Assembly (NCBI GenBank): GCA_009789175.1
Contig: CP046866.1
Location: 3,251,992-3,315,991 of the forward strand
Direction: 5' to 3'
DNA length: 64,000 bases
DNA from: Salinibaculum litoreum
GTDB taxonomy: Archaea; Halobacteriota; Halobacteria; Halobacteriales; Haloarculaceae
The notes under the pieces are model-generated. The model was given only the letters and a program-made list of their open reading frames with translations, made no database searches and had not been told where the DNA came from. Shown here piece by piece: positions 28,736 through 37,101 of this stretch. The position numbers and the translations under genes were made by a program. Position 1 is the stretch's first letter, and each line of letters opens with the position of its first letter.

Positions 28736-29643
28736 CTGTCCATGCCGGCCCGAATCTCGGAGAGCCACTCCCGGGCGACGTAGAGGGGATACAACAGCGC
28801 GGCGACGATTCTGGCCGCGGCCCCGTCGATGTACCTGTTTCTACCCTGGTCGTCGGTCAGGTGCTTGGCACCTTCGACGCTTATGACGGCCAGCACAGCA
28901 CCCGCCACCACGTCGACACCCCAGTGAATGCCCAGATACATCGTCGCGATGAGGACACAGATTGCAAGCGGCGTCGAGACGAGCAACCAGAGTGGGTAGG
29001 TGTCCCGCGTCCGGTTCGCGAGTAACATGACCGTGAGCGCGATGGAACTGTGTAGCGACGGAAAGACGTTGGTGTTTGAGTTTATCTCGCCGGTGATGAT
29101 CTGTGACTGGGGCCAGTGGATATACATCAGGGACCTGACATCGGGATACAGCCAGTTGCGCGGCCCGTAGGCGATAAAGAGGATATAACAGATGACGCCG
29201 ATGGTGTAGTTGAACGTGTACGCGAGCATCAGTTCACGAAACGACTGCATCTCGTCTTTCGCGAGGTATGCGAAGAAGGGAAACACCATCAGGAAGACGT
29301 AGCCATAGATGTAGATGTAGGTGAAAAACTGGGTCAGTTCATCTGTCGCGTAGGACTGGATGGTCGCGACGAGGTTGCCGTCGATGGAGTAGATGAGACC
29401 AGTAATCTGGATGTCGAGCAGCCACGACAGCCCCTGGCCGTTGTTCCTGATAAACGAGTTGAGTACGAGCGTGATAGCCAGCAACAGGATGTAGGGGTAG
29501 ACGGCGGCCAACCGCTCCCGATACTCGTACCGGAGCCGTCGGAGCCGGTCGAACCCGATGATGATGACGAAGCCGAGTACGACCAGGATGCCGACGATGA
29601 GAATTATCTGCCTCAGCAGCGGCCACGGGATGGAGACGATCAT
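28732..29643 (-). CDS. PAP2-type membrane protein (phosphatase or IPC-synthase-like)
   Basis: 303 residues with about six to eight hydrophobic helices. The C-terminal half has FPSLHSSIALT and YLGIHWGVDVVAG, the last two PAP2 phosphatase motifs including both catalytic histidines. The first, KxxxxxxRP, is not obvious; GPRNWLYPDVRS may replace it, as in inositol phosphorylceramide synthase-like members. The likely role is lipid phosphate hydrolysis or head-group transfer on the outer face. The start ATG overlaps the stop of the upstream solute-binding protein gene (ATGA), so the two are cotranscribed. Confidence 0.82.
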   Translation of the reverse strand: MIVSIPWPLLRQIILIVGILVVLGFVIIIGFDRLRRLRYEYRERLAAVYPYILLLAITLVLNSFIRNNGQGLSWLLDIQITGLIYSIDGNLVATIQSYATDELTQFFTYIYIYGYVFLMVFPFFAYLAKDEMQSFRELMLAYTFNYTIGVICYILFIAYGPRNWLYPDVRSLMYIHWPQSQIITGEINSNTNVFPSLHSSIALTVMLLANRTRDTYPLWLLVSTPLAICVLIATMYLGIHWGVDVVAGAVLAVISVEGAKHLTDDQGRNRYIDGAAARIVAALLYPLYVAREWLSEIRAGMDS

Positions 29644-31436
29644 CTGGCAATCATTCTCCCGTTGTCGTCGTACCCGAACCCGGCCTCCCTGAAGAGCTCT
29701 TTCGCCCGCTGCTCGTCGAGTTCGCCGTCCTCGCCGATGAAGGGGACCTGTGGGTCTTCACCGTCCCACGTGAGGTCGGCCGGAACCCAGTCGGTGCCCG
29801 AAAGCGGCGTCACACCGTGGGTCCCGTAGCCATCGAGTGCCTCCTCGACGATCTGGCCCTTGTCGAGCAAGCGCATGATGAGTCGCCGGAAGTGGCCGTT
29901 GCCGAGTGGGACCTGACGGGTGTTGAACCCGACGTGGTAGAACGTCCGGGACTTCTCGGTAAAGAGATTCAGTTCGTCGTGGTTGCCGACGCGGGAGACG
30001 CTGTTGGGGGCGATGCTCATTGCCGTCGCATCGACCTCGTCTGCGGCGACCAACTCGACGGCGGCGGCGTCCGAGGGGACGATGCGGACCGACAGTCGGT
30101 TGAACGGAATCCCACCGTCAAAGCGCTCTGCGGGGTCCGACGAGCGGTTCCGGTGCATGAAGTGCTCGTCAAAGCGGGTCAACACCAGTGACTCCCCGTC
30201 GGTGCTCCCCTCGAACTGGAGCACGCCGTTTCCGACTGGCGTGCTGTTGTCGGCGACGATGGCTTCGGTGGGGTACGGCGTCATATCGAGGCCGGCCGCG
30301 GAGGCCTGTGCCGTCGTCGATTCCCAGATGTGTGCGGGAAGAATCGGCGTCGTCAGCACCCGCTCGGCCACCGGCCGTGCTGCCGAGCCAAGCTGCAGTT
30401 CGACCGTGCGGGCGTCACGAACGGTGGTCTCCTCGACGATGGAGGCCCGGCCGCGCAGCCGCGGAGCCGGCACCGCCGTTTCGCCGTTGCCAAGCGTCGT
30501 GTCGTTCAGGAACCGGTAGGTGAAAGCCACGTCGCTGGCAGTCAGGGGCTGCCCGTCGTGCCAGCGCAGGCTCGACCGTAGCGTCACCGTGGCTGTCGTC
30601 GTCTCCCCGCTTGTATCTATCTCCCAGGAGCGCGCCAGCCAGGGGTTGACCGTGCCGTCGTAGTACTCACCCAGCGAGTCATAGAGCAGCCCAGTGAACG
30701 TTCCGCGGTACCGGTGCATCGCGGAGAGGGGGTTCAGGTTCCCCGTGGGCGTCCCGTTGGTCGTCGTCACCCGAAGCCGTTCTCTCCGGTCCGTGGTCTG
30801 GCCGCGGGTCTGGAGGCTCAGATAGCTCAGCGGGTTCACCAGCGGGAACTCGTCCCAGCCGGTGAAGCGGTCGTCGCGTGCCGTCCAGATCTCTTCCGGG
30901 TGGGCGATAACTCCGATGGGTTGCTCGCGTGCGACCGCGCGCTGGAGGTCGCCGACCGCGAGCTTCCGGTCGCTGCCCGACTGTTCGCGTTGTGCAGTCA
31001 GGTGCTCGTCGACGGTCAGGTCGGAGTACTCGAAAGGATTCTGCCAGCCGGACTCGCCGGCGAACACCGAGTGCAACATCGGGCGCATGAAGTCCGGGTC
31101 CCCGTGGGCTGGAAACTCGCCCACGTAGATATCGTAGTCGTTGTTCATCAGCACGTCCTGCCGGAGCTGCGCCCGCGAGAGCAACTCGAAGCCGGCGTTG
31201 ACGCCGATGGCGTTCAGCCGGTTGACCAGCTGACGCGCAATCTGTGTCATGACCGGGTCCGTGTCGGCCGGGACCGTCTTGATGGTCACCGACAGCTGTG
31301 CTGGTCCACCACCACCCAGGAAGTCAGTGAGCAGGCCCAGACACCCACTCGCCGCGGTCGCACCGACGCCTGCCGCTGTCCCGAGCATCGCACGGCGACT
31401 GACGGCGGGTCCGCTATCGGCTGACTTCTCGGACAT
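29640..31436 (-). CDS. Tat-exported lipoprotein, ABC oligopeptide-type solute-binding protein
   Basis: 598 residues. The N-terminus has a twin-arginine motif (SRRAML) and a lipobox ending ASGC, so it should be exported folded and anchored by lipid. The rest matches family-5 solute-binding proteins (DppA/OppA type): SWEIDTSGETTTATVTLRS, LRWHDGQPLTASDVAFTYRF, and the closing FREAGFGYDDNGRM. An unusual N-terminal stretch (about 45-190), resembling part of a second binding domain, precedes it. No permease or ATPase genes are adjacent; the downstream partner is the PAP2-like gene, with a 4-nt overlap. Confidence 0.87.
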   Translation of the reverse strand: MSEKSADSGPAVSRRAMLGTAAGVGATAASGCLGLLTDFLGGGGPAQLSVTIKTVPADTDPVMTQIARQLVNRLNAIGVNAGFELLSRAQLRQDVLMNNDYDIYVGEFPAHGDPDFMRPMLHSVFAGESGWQNPFEYSDLTVDEHLTAQREQSGSDRKLAVGDLQRAVAREQPIGVIAHPEEIWTARDDRFTGWDEFPLVNPLSYLSLQTRGQTTDRRERLRVTTTNGTPTGNLNPLSAMHRYRGTFTGLLYDSLGEYYDGTVNPWLARSWEIDTSGETTTATVTLRSSLRWHDGQPLTASDVAFTYRFLNDTTLGNGETAVPAPRLRGRASIVEETTVRDARTVELQLGSAARPVAERVLTTPILPAHIWESTTAQASAAGLDMTPYPTEAIVADNSTPVGNGVLQFEGSTDGESLVLTRFDEHFMHRNRSSDPAERFDGGIPFNRLSVRIVPSDAAAVELVAADEVDATAMSIAPNSVSRVGNHDELNLFTEKSRTFYHVGFNTRQVPLGNGHFRRLIMRLLDKGQIVEEALDGYGTHGVTPLSGTDWVPADLTWDGEDPQVPFIGEDGELDEQRAKELFREAGFGYDDNGRMIAR

Positions 31437-31465
31437 CTCTTGTTATGTCGTACAGCAGTTAGTTC

Positions 31466-31475
31466 ATATATAACT
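31466..31475 (-). promoter_or_regulatory. TATA box of the solute-binding protein operon
   Basis: GTTATATATG on the minus strand, about 35 nt before the start codon at 31436. Predicted initiation near 31445 gives a very short leader. Confidence 0.6.
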
Positions 31476-31631
31476 CCACTGATTAATCCCGCAACATCGG
31501 GTGTGGTAAGTTGCCGTACGTCGGTTTTCCACACGATTGTTGCAGACCCGGTATGAATATACAGGGTTGGTGATTGATTGTCGACTTGTTGTCGGACCGC
31601 GGTAGACTTGGAGGAGAGGGGCAGCCACTCC

Positions 31632-32627
31632 TTAGCTTCGCTCGGTGAGCTGTGAGGCCACGTGTAACGGGACTGCTCCCTTCGTGTAGCCCGCTGCGGG
31701 TGAGTCGGGGTGCAGGCGGTAGACGACCGCGGGTTCGTGGCCGACATCGGGCTGTTCGGCCGCAACCGCGCGCCACTCGTCGTCGTGGAACGACGAGCAG
31801 TCGACGAAGACGACGGCCTCGGCGTGGGCGTCGAGTTGGTCGCTCGTCTTGCCGTCGACAGTCTCCCGGAGCGCGGCCGCAGGCGTTCCCGCGCGCCGCC
31901 GGGAAGGTGGTTCGGGGCGGGTCACCTCCACCAGCGTCTCGGGGTCGTGGACGCGGAAATCCAGCGCGTGTCCCGACTCCATCGACACTTCGGGCGTGTA
32001 GGTGTGGCCGGCGTCGGTCAGCAGCCTGGCGGCGTTGAACTCGGCCATCGTCGCCCGCATCCGGACGAGGTCGACCGCCTCGCTGGTCCCGAGCTTTGCG
32101 GCCATCGTGTACCGGTGGTCGTCCAGGTCGACCGTCTTCAGCAGGTCATCGTAGAAGGTAAGTCCCGCTTCGCGGCTGGCATCGGGAAAGCCCGCGGCGT
32201 GGTCCCGGAAGAACTCTCTGGTCGTCTCGCGACCGTCTTTCGAGAACAGCACCGGCAGGAAGAACCACGAGACGTACTCGTGGGCTGCGAGCCACGGGTC
32301 CGCCGTTTCGAGTTCGGCCAGAAGCTCCCGCTGTGCCCACCGTGCGATAGGATACGGCGACTCCCCGAAGGTGTGTTTGTTCGTCCGCCATAGTGCTTTC
32401 GGGGTCTCCGTGTTTCCGAGCCAGTAGGCGTCCTCGCCCCACGCGAACAGCGCGAGGTCGCCGTTGTCCATCCGCAACTGTCGTGCCTCGTACTCCGGCG
32501 GCGGCGAGAAATGGGGATGGCTCAGCGTTGCGCCGAACTTGCCGTCGAGAGGTTGCCGTAGCTCGCTGTCGACTCGCTCCAGTGTCCACGACGTATCGTC
32601 CCGTCGGAACCGTATCGGCCCTGCCAC
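31632..32627 (-). CDS. DUF5784-like conserved haloarchaeal protein
   Basis: 331 residues, soluble. The first residues, MAGPIRFRRDDTSWTLERV, match a haloarchaeal family I recall as DUF5784. Around residues 215-235, GHALDFRVHDPETLVEVTRP has the spacing of a PD-(D/E)XK nuclease core (D, then E-V-T in place of ExK), followed by FVDCSSFHDD in a late strand. That similarity is by eye and the lysine is missing, so nuclease activity is only a suggestion. Monocistronic by its spacing. Confidence 0.72.
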   Translation of the reverse strand: MAGPIRFRRDDTSWTLERVDSELRQPLDGKFGATLSHPHFSPPPEYEARQLRMDNGDLALFAWGEDAYWLGNTETPKALWRTNKHTFGESPYPIARWAQRELLAELETADPWLAAHEYVSWFFLPVLFSKDGRETTREFFRDHAAGFPDASREAGLTFYDDLLKTVDLDDHRYTMAAKLGTSEAVDLVRMRATMAEFNAARLLTDAGHTYTPEVSMESGHALDFRVHDPETLVEVTRPEPPSRRRAGTPAAALRETVDGKTSDQLDAHAEAVVFVDCSSFHDDEWRAVAAEQPDVGHEPAVVYRLHPDSPAAGYTKGAVPLHVASQLTERS

Positions 32628-32756
32628 TGCCGGCGCTACGGGCCCCGCTGGTTTATACTATCGCCCCGGAGTGTTGTGGCCGTTCACGAGTCCGTATGTC
32701 AAACCCCCGTTTTACTCTACGCCAGCTTATAGGTAGATACAGTTGACGTATCCCTC

Positions 32757-34796
32757 ATGCAACCACAGCGTCTCGGAGCCCTCGTGACAGTCGCGCTGGC
32801 CGTCAGCGCCCTTGCCGGTGCGGGCATCGCGCTCTCGGTGGTTGACACCGGCGGGCCGGAGACGACAACGGACCACCCTGGCAACGGGTCGGACCTGACC
32901 GCCGGGTCACCGACGGTCGCTGCGCTGTCGGGAGAGACGGGGACAGTCGAGCAGTTCGAGACCAGAGACGCCTTTCAGTCCTACGTCGCTGCCGGCCAGC
33001 GCCAGACTCGGGGTGTTTACACCGGTATGGGCGGCGTCAGTGGGGTGACCACGGATGTCGCCAACGAGCGAGCCGAGTCGGCCGATGTCCCGGCTGATGC
33101 CGGTGACGACGCAGCCAGTATGCCCTCCCGGGTCGCCGAGACCAACGTGCAGGTCGGCACGCTCGATGAACCCGACCGCGTGAAAACCGACGGCGTCAAT
33201 TTCTACTATGCGCCGGAGTACCGCCGGTATCACGCCAAACCTCGCCCCCAGCCCGATGTCGAGCGCGAGGAATATCGGCGACCACGCGAACCGAACACGC
33301 ACGTCATCGATGCGAGCGACCCCGAAGCTCCCGAGGCAGTCAGCGAGATAAACACCAGCGGGCAACTGCTCCAGACGGGCGACCGGCTGGTCGTCTTCGA
33401 GCATGACCGCATTGCGGGCTATGACATAACAGACCCCGAGAATCCCACCGAGACGTGGACTCACCCGCTGAACGGGTCGATGGTCACTGCCCGCGAGGCC
33501 AACGGGACGGTGTATCTGGTCACCAGGTCTTCGGTCGGACCGGGCACCGACTGCCCGATTCGGCCGATGGGAGCGGAGACCGTCGCGTGTACGGATGTCT
33601 ATCGTCCGGGCACCCAGATTGCGGCCGACGCCACCTACACGGCATTCAGTATCGACGCCGCCGAGGGGGTTGTTCGTGACTCCGTGAGTTTCGTCGGCAC
33701 CGCCGACAACTCAGCTATTTACATGTCCCCGAACGCACTCTATGTCACCTACACCGAGCGCGCCGACCGGGCGGCATTGCTCGGGACGTTCATCCGTGAG
33801 AAATACGACCGGACGCCCGAGCACGTCGACCAGCGTATTGCCGAGATTCAGTCCTACAACATCACGACAGCCTCGAAACTCCGTGAGATGCGGACGACCA
33901 TCCGACAGTGGACCGCCTCCCTCCCCGAGGATGAGCGCCGGGAGGTCCGTGAGTCCTTCACCGAGCAACTCGGTGCGTTCCTCCACGACCAGCGCCGGAA
34001 CCTGACGACGACCGGTATCGTCAGAGTCGGTGTCGACAGCGGCTCACTGTCCGTCGAGACGACGGGGACAGTGCCCGGTGAGCCGCTGAACCAGTTCTCG
34101 CTGGACGAACACGATGGCACGCTGCGGATAACGACGACCATCCCGCGGACCGGCAGTGGCGACAGCACAAACGACCTCTATACGCTCGATGCGACGACGC
34201 TCGACCGGACTGGGTCGGTCACCGCCATGGGTGACGACCAGCGCGTCTACGCCGTCCGGTACGTCGAGGACACCGCCTACGTCGTCACCTACCGGCAGGT
34301 CGACCCGCTTCACGTCGTCGACCTCTCGGACCCCGCCGAACCCGTGGAGACGGGGACCCTGGAACTCCCGGGGTACTCCTCGTATCTCCACCCTATCGAT
34401 GCTGACACCGTCCTCGGCATCGGTGAGGAGGACGGCAAGGTCAAGTCTGTCCTCTTCGATGTCTCGGACCCACGGAACCCAACGAGTGCGGACTCACAGG
34501 TCTATGACAAGCGCTACTCGGAAATCAGCGATACCCACCACGCCTTCCTCATCGACCGCCGTCACGAGGTGTTCGTGTTGCCGGCCGGTGACGCGGCGCT
34601 GGCAGTCGATTACACCGACGGCGAACTGACCACCCGGGCGACTATCGATACTGACCGCCCCGTCACCCGAACCCGCTACGTCGATGAATCGCTGTATGTC
34701 TTCGCCGGCCACACCGTCACCGTCGTCGACGAGACCGACTGGTCGACCACGACGACTCTCCATCTGGAACTGCTCGACGACGACCGCTCTGACTGA
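32757..34796 (+). CDS. Secreted beta-propeller domain protein
   Basis: 679 residues. A hydrophobic N-terminal segment (about 6-28) is a signal or anchor. A Thr/Gly/Asp-rich region follows, then repeated units of the kind VIDASDPEAPEAV, YDITDPENPTETW, VVDLSDPAEPVETGTLELPG and LFDVSDPRNPTSAD, each ending a propeller blade. This is the archaeal secreted beta-propeller family (COG4880 type), surface proteins of unknown ligand. A TATA-like CTTATAGG about 30 nt before the ATG suggests a leaderless mRNA. Confidence 0.85.
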   Translation: MQPQRLGALVTVALAVSALAGAGIALSVVDTGGPETTTDHPGNGSDLTAGSPTVAALSGETGTVEQFETRDAFQSYVAAGQRQTRGVYTGMGGVSGVTTDVANERAESADVPADAGDDAASMPSRVAETNVQVGTLDEPDRVKTDGVNFYYAPEYRRYHAKPRPQPDVEREEYRRPREPNTHVIDASDPEAPEAVSEINTSGQLLQTGDRLVVFEHDRIAGYDITDPENPTETWTHPLNGSMVTAREANGTVYLVTRSSVGPGTDCPIRPMGAETVACTDVYRPGTQIAADATYTAFSIDAAEGVVRDSVSFVGTADNSAIYMSPNALYVTYTERADRAALLGTFIREKYDRTPEHVDQRIAEIQSYNITTASKLREMRTTIRQWTASLPEDERREVRESFTEQLGAFLHDQRRNLTTTGIVRVGVDSGSLSVETTGTVPGEPLNQFSLDEHDGTLRITTTIPRTGSGDSTNDLYTLDATTLDRTGSVTAMGDDQRVYAVRYVEDTAYVVTYRQVDPLHVVDLSDPAEPVETGTLELPGYSSYLHPIDADTVLGIGEEDGKVKSVLFDVSDPRNPTSADSQVYDKRYSEISDTHHAFLIDRRHEVFVLPAGDAALAVDYTDGELTTRATIDTDRPVTRTRYVDESLYVFAGHTVTVVDETDWSTTTTLHLELLDDDRSD

Positions 34797-34919
34797 TACT
34801 GTCGACTGTCGACACCTGCCCATCGCGACCTCCTCCTGTCGTCGCTCTCCCGACGAGATGTGGTGTCATTCGGCGTTACATTGATAGGTGCCAACTGACA
34901 AGGTTGGGTGTGGTACACA

Positions 34920-35090
34920 ATGTCGATGGGTGCTTACGACGAAGAGGAGCATGAACGCCGAGAGCGAAAGAACAGTGAAGTCGACGCCAGTTTCGACGAC
35001 GAGCGGTCGGAGTACGACGGGACAGTCGAGTACGAGGGTAGCGACTCGGCCGAGGAGCTCCTCGACCAGTTCAAGGAGATGCAGTCCTAG
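34920..35090 (+). CDS. Small acidic protein, DUF5786-like
   Basis: 56 residues from the ATG at 34920; a second ATG two codons on (MGAYDEEEHERR) is an alternative. Strongly acidic, with the tail SAEELLDQFKEMQ typical of a family of about 55-residue haloarchaeal proteins that I recall as DUF5786. Function unknown. Its TAG stop shares CTAG with the convergent membrane protein gene. Confidence 0.75.
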   Translation: MSMGAYDEEEHERRERKNSEVDASFDDERSEYDGTVEYEGSDSAEELLDQFKEMQS

Positions 35091-35791
35091 TTCTCCGAGC
35101 GGATTCGTAGCGCGAGGATAGACGCTCCGGTCACCGCCGAGACGGCGAGTACGTGCCCAGCGACGGCTGCGAACAGCACCGGCTGGGCGGTCAGGAACGG
35201 GAGGAAAATCAGCTGGAGGATGCCGAACCCGAGCGCCTCCAGGTCGGCACGCTGCAGGGAGCGACTGGCCGAGGCATCGAAGCGAAAGCGCAGCGACCGC
35301 CACAGCGCCACGACGGCGGCCCACCACCCTGTCCCGATGCGGTAACAGACATCCCACAGCACCAGCAGCGTCAGGTAGACCACGAGCACCGGCGGTTCCT
35401 CGCCGAAGAGCGTCGTTACCAGCGGGTCGGTTGCGGTCCGGGGGTCCCAGACGAACAGGTGAGTGATTAGGGCGACGTAGGCAAGCACCGACAGTACAAC
35501 CTCGACGTTCGAGGAAAAGAGCAGGCGACGGTAGGCGTCGGGGACCGACTCGCCGCGGGTGAGCGTCGCGATGCGAAGCATCTCCGCACTGCCGACGGTG
35601 GCGACGACCACTGCAACCGTCCCGGCGATGGCGGCCGTCCAGAGCCCGTAAAACCACGCCAGCAGGAGGATTGTGGCCTCGAACGCGACGAACTGGATGG
35701 CAAGCGCCACCCGCGGGCTAATTTCGATGCCCGGGAGCGCGCCGATGATGCTCTCGTAGACCCATGTCTCGCCATACTCCGGCCGCCCCAT
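35087..35791 (-). CDS. Multi-pass membrane protein
   Basis: 234 residues with about five or six hydrophobic helices (for example 26-45, 50-66, 95-112, 135-155, 190-205, 210-226). No transporter or enzyme motif is recognised. The start overlaps the stop of the upstream NmrA-like gene (ATGA), so they form an operon and may act together at the membrane. Confidence 0.7.
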   Translation of the reverse strand: MGRPEYGETWVYESIIGALPGIEISPRVALAIQFVAFEATILLLAWFYGLWTAAIAGTVAVVVATVGSAEMLRIATLTRGESVPDAYRRLLFSSNVEVVLSVLAYVALITHLFVWDPRTATDPLVTTLFGEEPPVLVVYLTLLVLWDVCYRIGTGWWAAVVALWRSLRFRFDASASRSLQRADLEALGFGILQLIFLPFLTAQPVLFAAVAGHVLAVSAVTGASILALRIRSEN

Positions 35792-36732
35792 CAGGCCCGT
35801 CCCCCCACACGCTCGACGGCGACTGTTCCGGGGTCGCGCTCGCCGTGTCGCACGGCCAATGCCCGTTCAACGGCCGTCTTGAAGGGGGTAAGCTCTACAT
35901 CGATGATTTCGCGGATGCTGTCGTCGCGGACGATAACAGCGTTTTTCAGCCCGTCGATGAGTGGCCGCGCGACTGCCGGGTCCGCGTCGGTCACCAGTCC
36001 GACCCAGTACGAGGACAGCTTCGGGGTCAACACCGGAACGGGAATGATGAGTGGCCGGATGCGACCCATCACGCCTGCGGTCTGCTGGATTATCTCTCCG
36101 TACGTGAGTATGTCCGGGCCGCCGATCTCGTAGGTTTCCCCGGCTGTTTCGGGATGTTCGAGAAGGCCCACGAGATACGAGATGACGTCGTCGATGGCGA
36201 TGGGCTGGCACTCGTTTTGGACCCACCGCGGGGTAATCATCAGCGGGAGCCGGGACGCCAGTTGGCGGACCATCTCGAAACTGGCGGAGCCGTGCCCGAT
36301 GATGATAGCGGCCCGCAGCGTCGTCAGGTCGTAACTGCCTTCCCCGAGAATCGACTCCACTTCGCGGCGGGATTTGAGATGCCGGGAGAGGTCCTCACCT
36401 TCTTCGCCGAGACCGCCGAGATAGACGGCACGGGAGACCCCTGCTGTACTCGCCGCGTCGACGAAGTTCCGGGCGGCCGCGCGGTCCCGCTGTTCGAAAT
36501 CCGCGCCGGCTTTCATCGAGTGAACGAGATAGTAGGCTGTCTCCACACCGTCGAGTGCGGCATCGAAGCTTCCGGGTTCCAGCAGGTCGCCCTCGTGGAC
36601 TGTCACGGCATCGGGGCCGTCGTAGCGGGTTTTGTCGCGGACGAGGACACGCACGTCATGGCCCGCAGCGACCAGTGCCGGCACCAGCCGACCGCCGACA
36701 AAGCCCGTCGCGCCCGTCACGAGTACATCCAT
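35791..36732 (-). CDS. NAD(P)-binding NmrA/SDR-like protein
   Basis: 313 residues from the ATG at 36732. The Rossmann motif GATGFVGGRLV is at residues 7-17, followed by DVRVLVRD, GDLLEPGSFDAAL, AYYLVHSMKAG, and YLGGLGEEGEDLS, as in atypical extended SDR proteins (complex I NDUFA9-like or NmrA-like). The usual YxxxK is replaced by RHLKSRREVE, so it may be a binding or regulatory protein rather than a reductase. Translationally coupled to the membrane protein 35087-35791. Confidence 0.83.
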   Translation of the reverse strand: MDVLVTGATGFVGGRLVPALVAAGHDVRVLVRDKTRYDGPDAVTVHEGDLLEPGSFDAALDGVETAYYLVHSMKAGADFEQRDRAAARNFVDAASTAGVSRAVYLGGLGEEGEDLSRHLKSRREVESILGEGSYDLTTLRAAIIIGHGSASFEMVRQLASRLPLMITPRWVQNECQPIAIDDVISYLVGLLEHPETAGETYEIGGPDILTYGEIIQQTAGVMGRIRPLIIPVPVLTPKLSSYWVGLVTDADPAVARPLIDGLKNAVIVRDDSIREIIDVELTPFKTAVERALAVRHGERDPGTVAVERVGGRA

Positions 36733-36838
36733 GTACACGCTATTTGTCGTCCCACCTCTTAATTCGCGTGCCCAACTGCGTTGGACGCCACTCTCGCTGG
36801 GGCGAAACGCGTTTGGCCGTCCGGTTCCAGCGTCGCGT

Positions 36839-37048
36839 ATGGCCAGCCAGCCCTGTGACGGCTGTGGCGACCGGGTGACCATCGCCGGTGGTATCGCCAA
36901 CCTCTGGACGCTGGAGAAAGACACCACCGGCGGTATCGAACTCGAACTCGCCGATGGAACCGAACACTTCCTCTGTTTCGAGTGTATGGACCGCCTTCCC
37001 GACGAGCGCGAACCCACCGCCGAGGACGTGGCCGACCTCTCGGAGTAG
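36839..37048 (+). CDS. Small zinc-binding protein (CxxC x2)
   Basis: 69 residues with C6/C9 and C46/C49, a four-cysteine zinc site that brackets a short beta segment. Acidic C-terminus. The ATG at 36839 is chosen because the open frame upstream overlaps the promoter region of the divergent gene. Conserved type in Halobacteria; role unknown. The helicase start follows 53 nt later. Confidence 0.7.
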   Translation: MASQPCDGCGDRVTIAGGIANLWTLEKDTTGGIELELADGTEHFLCFECMDRLPDEREPTAEDVADLSE

Positions 37049-37101
37049 TCCCGGACGACTCCAACAGAGTCCTTAAGACCGACGGCACCACCACTCTCCC
37101 T

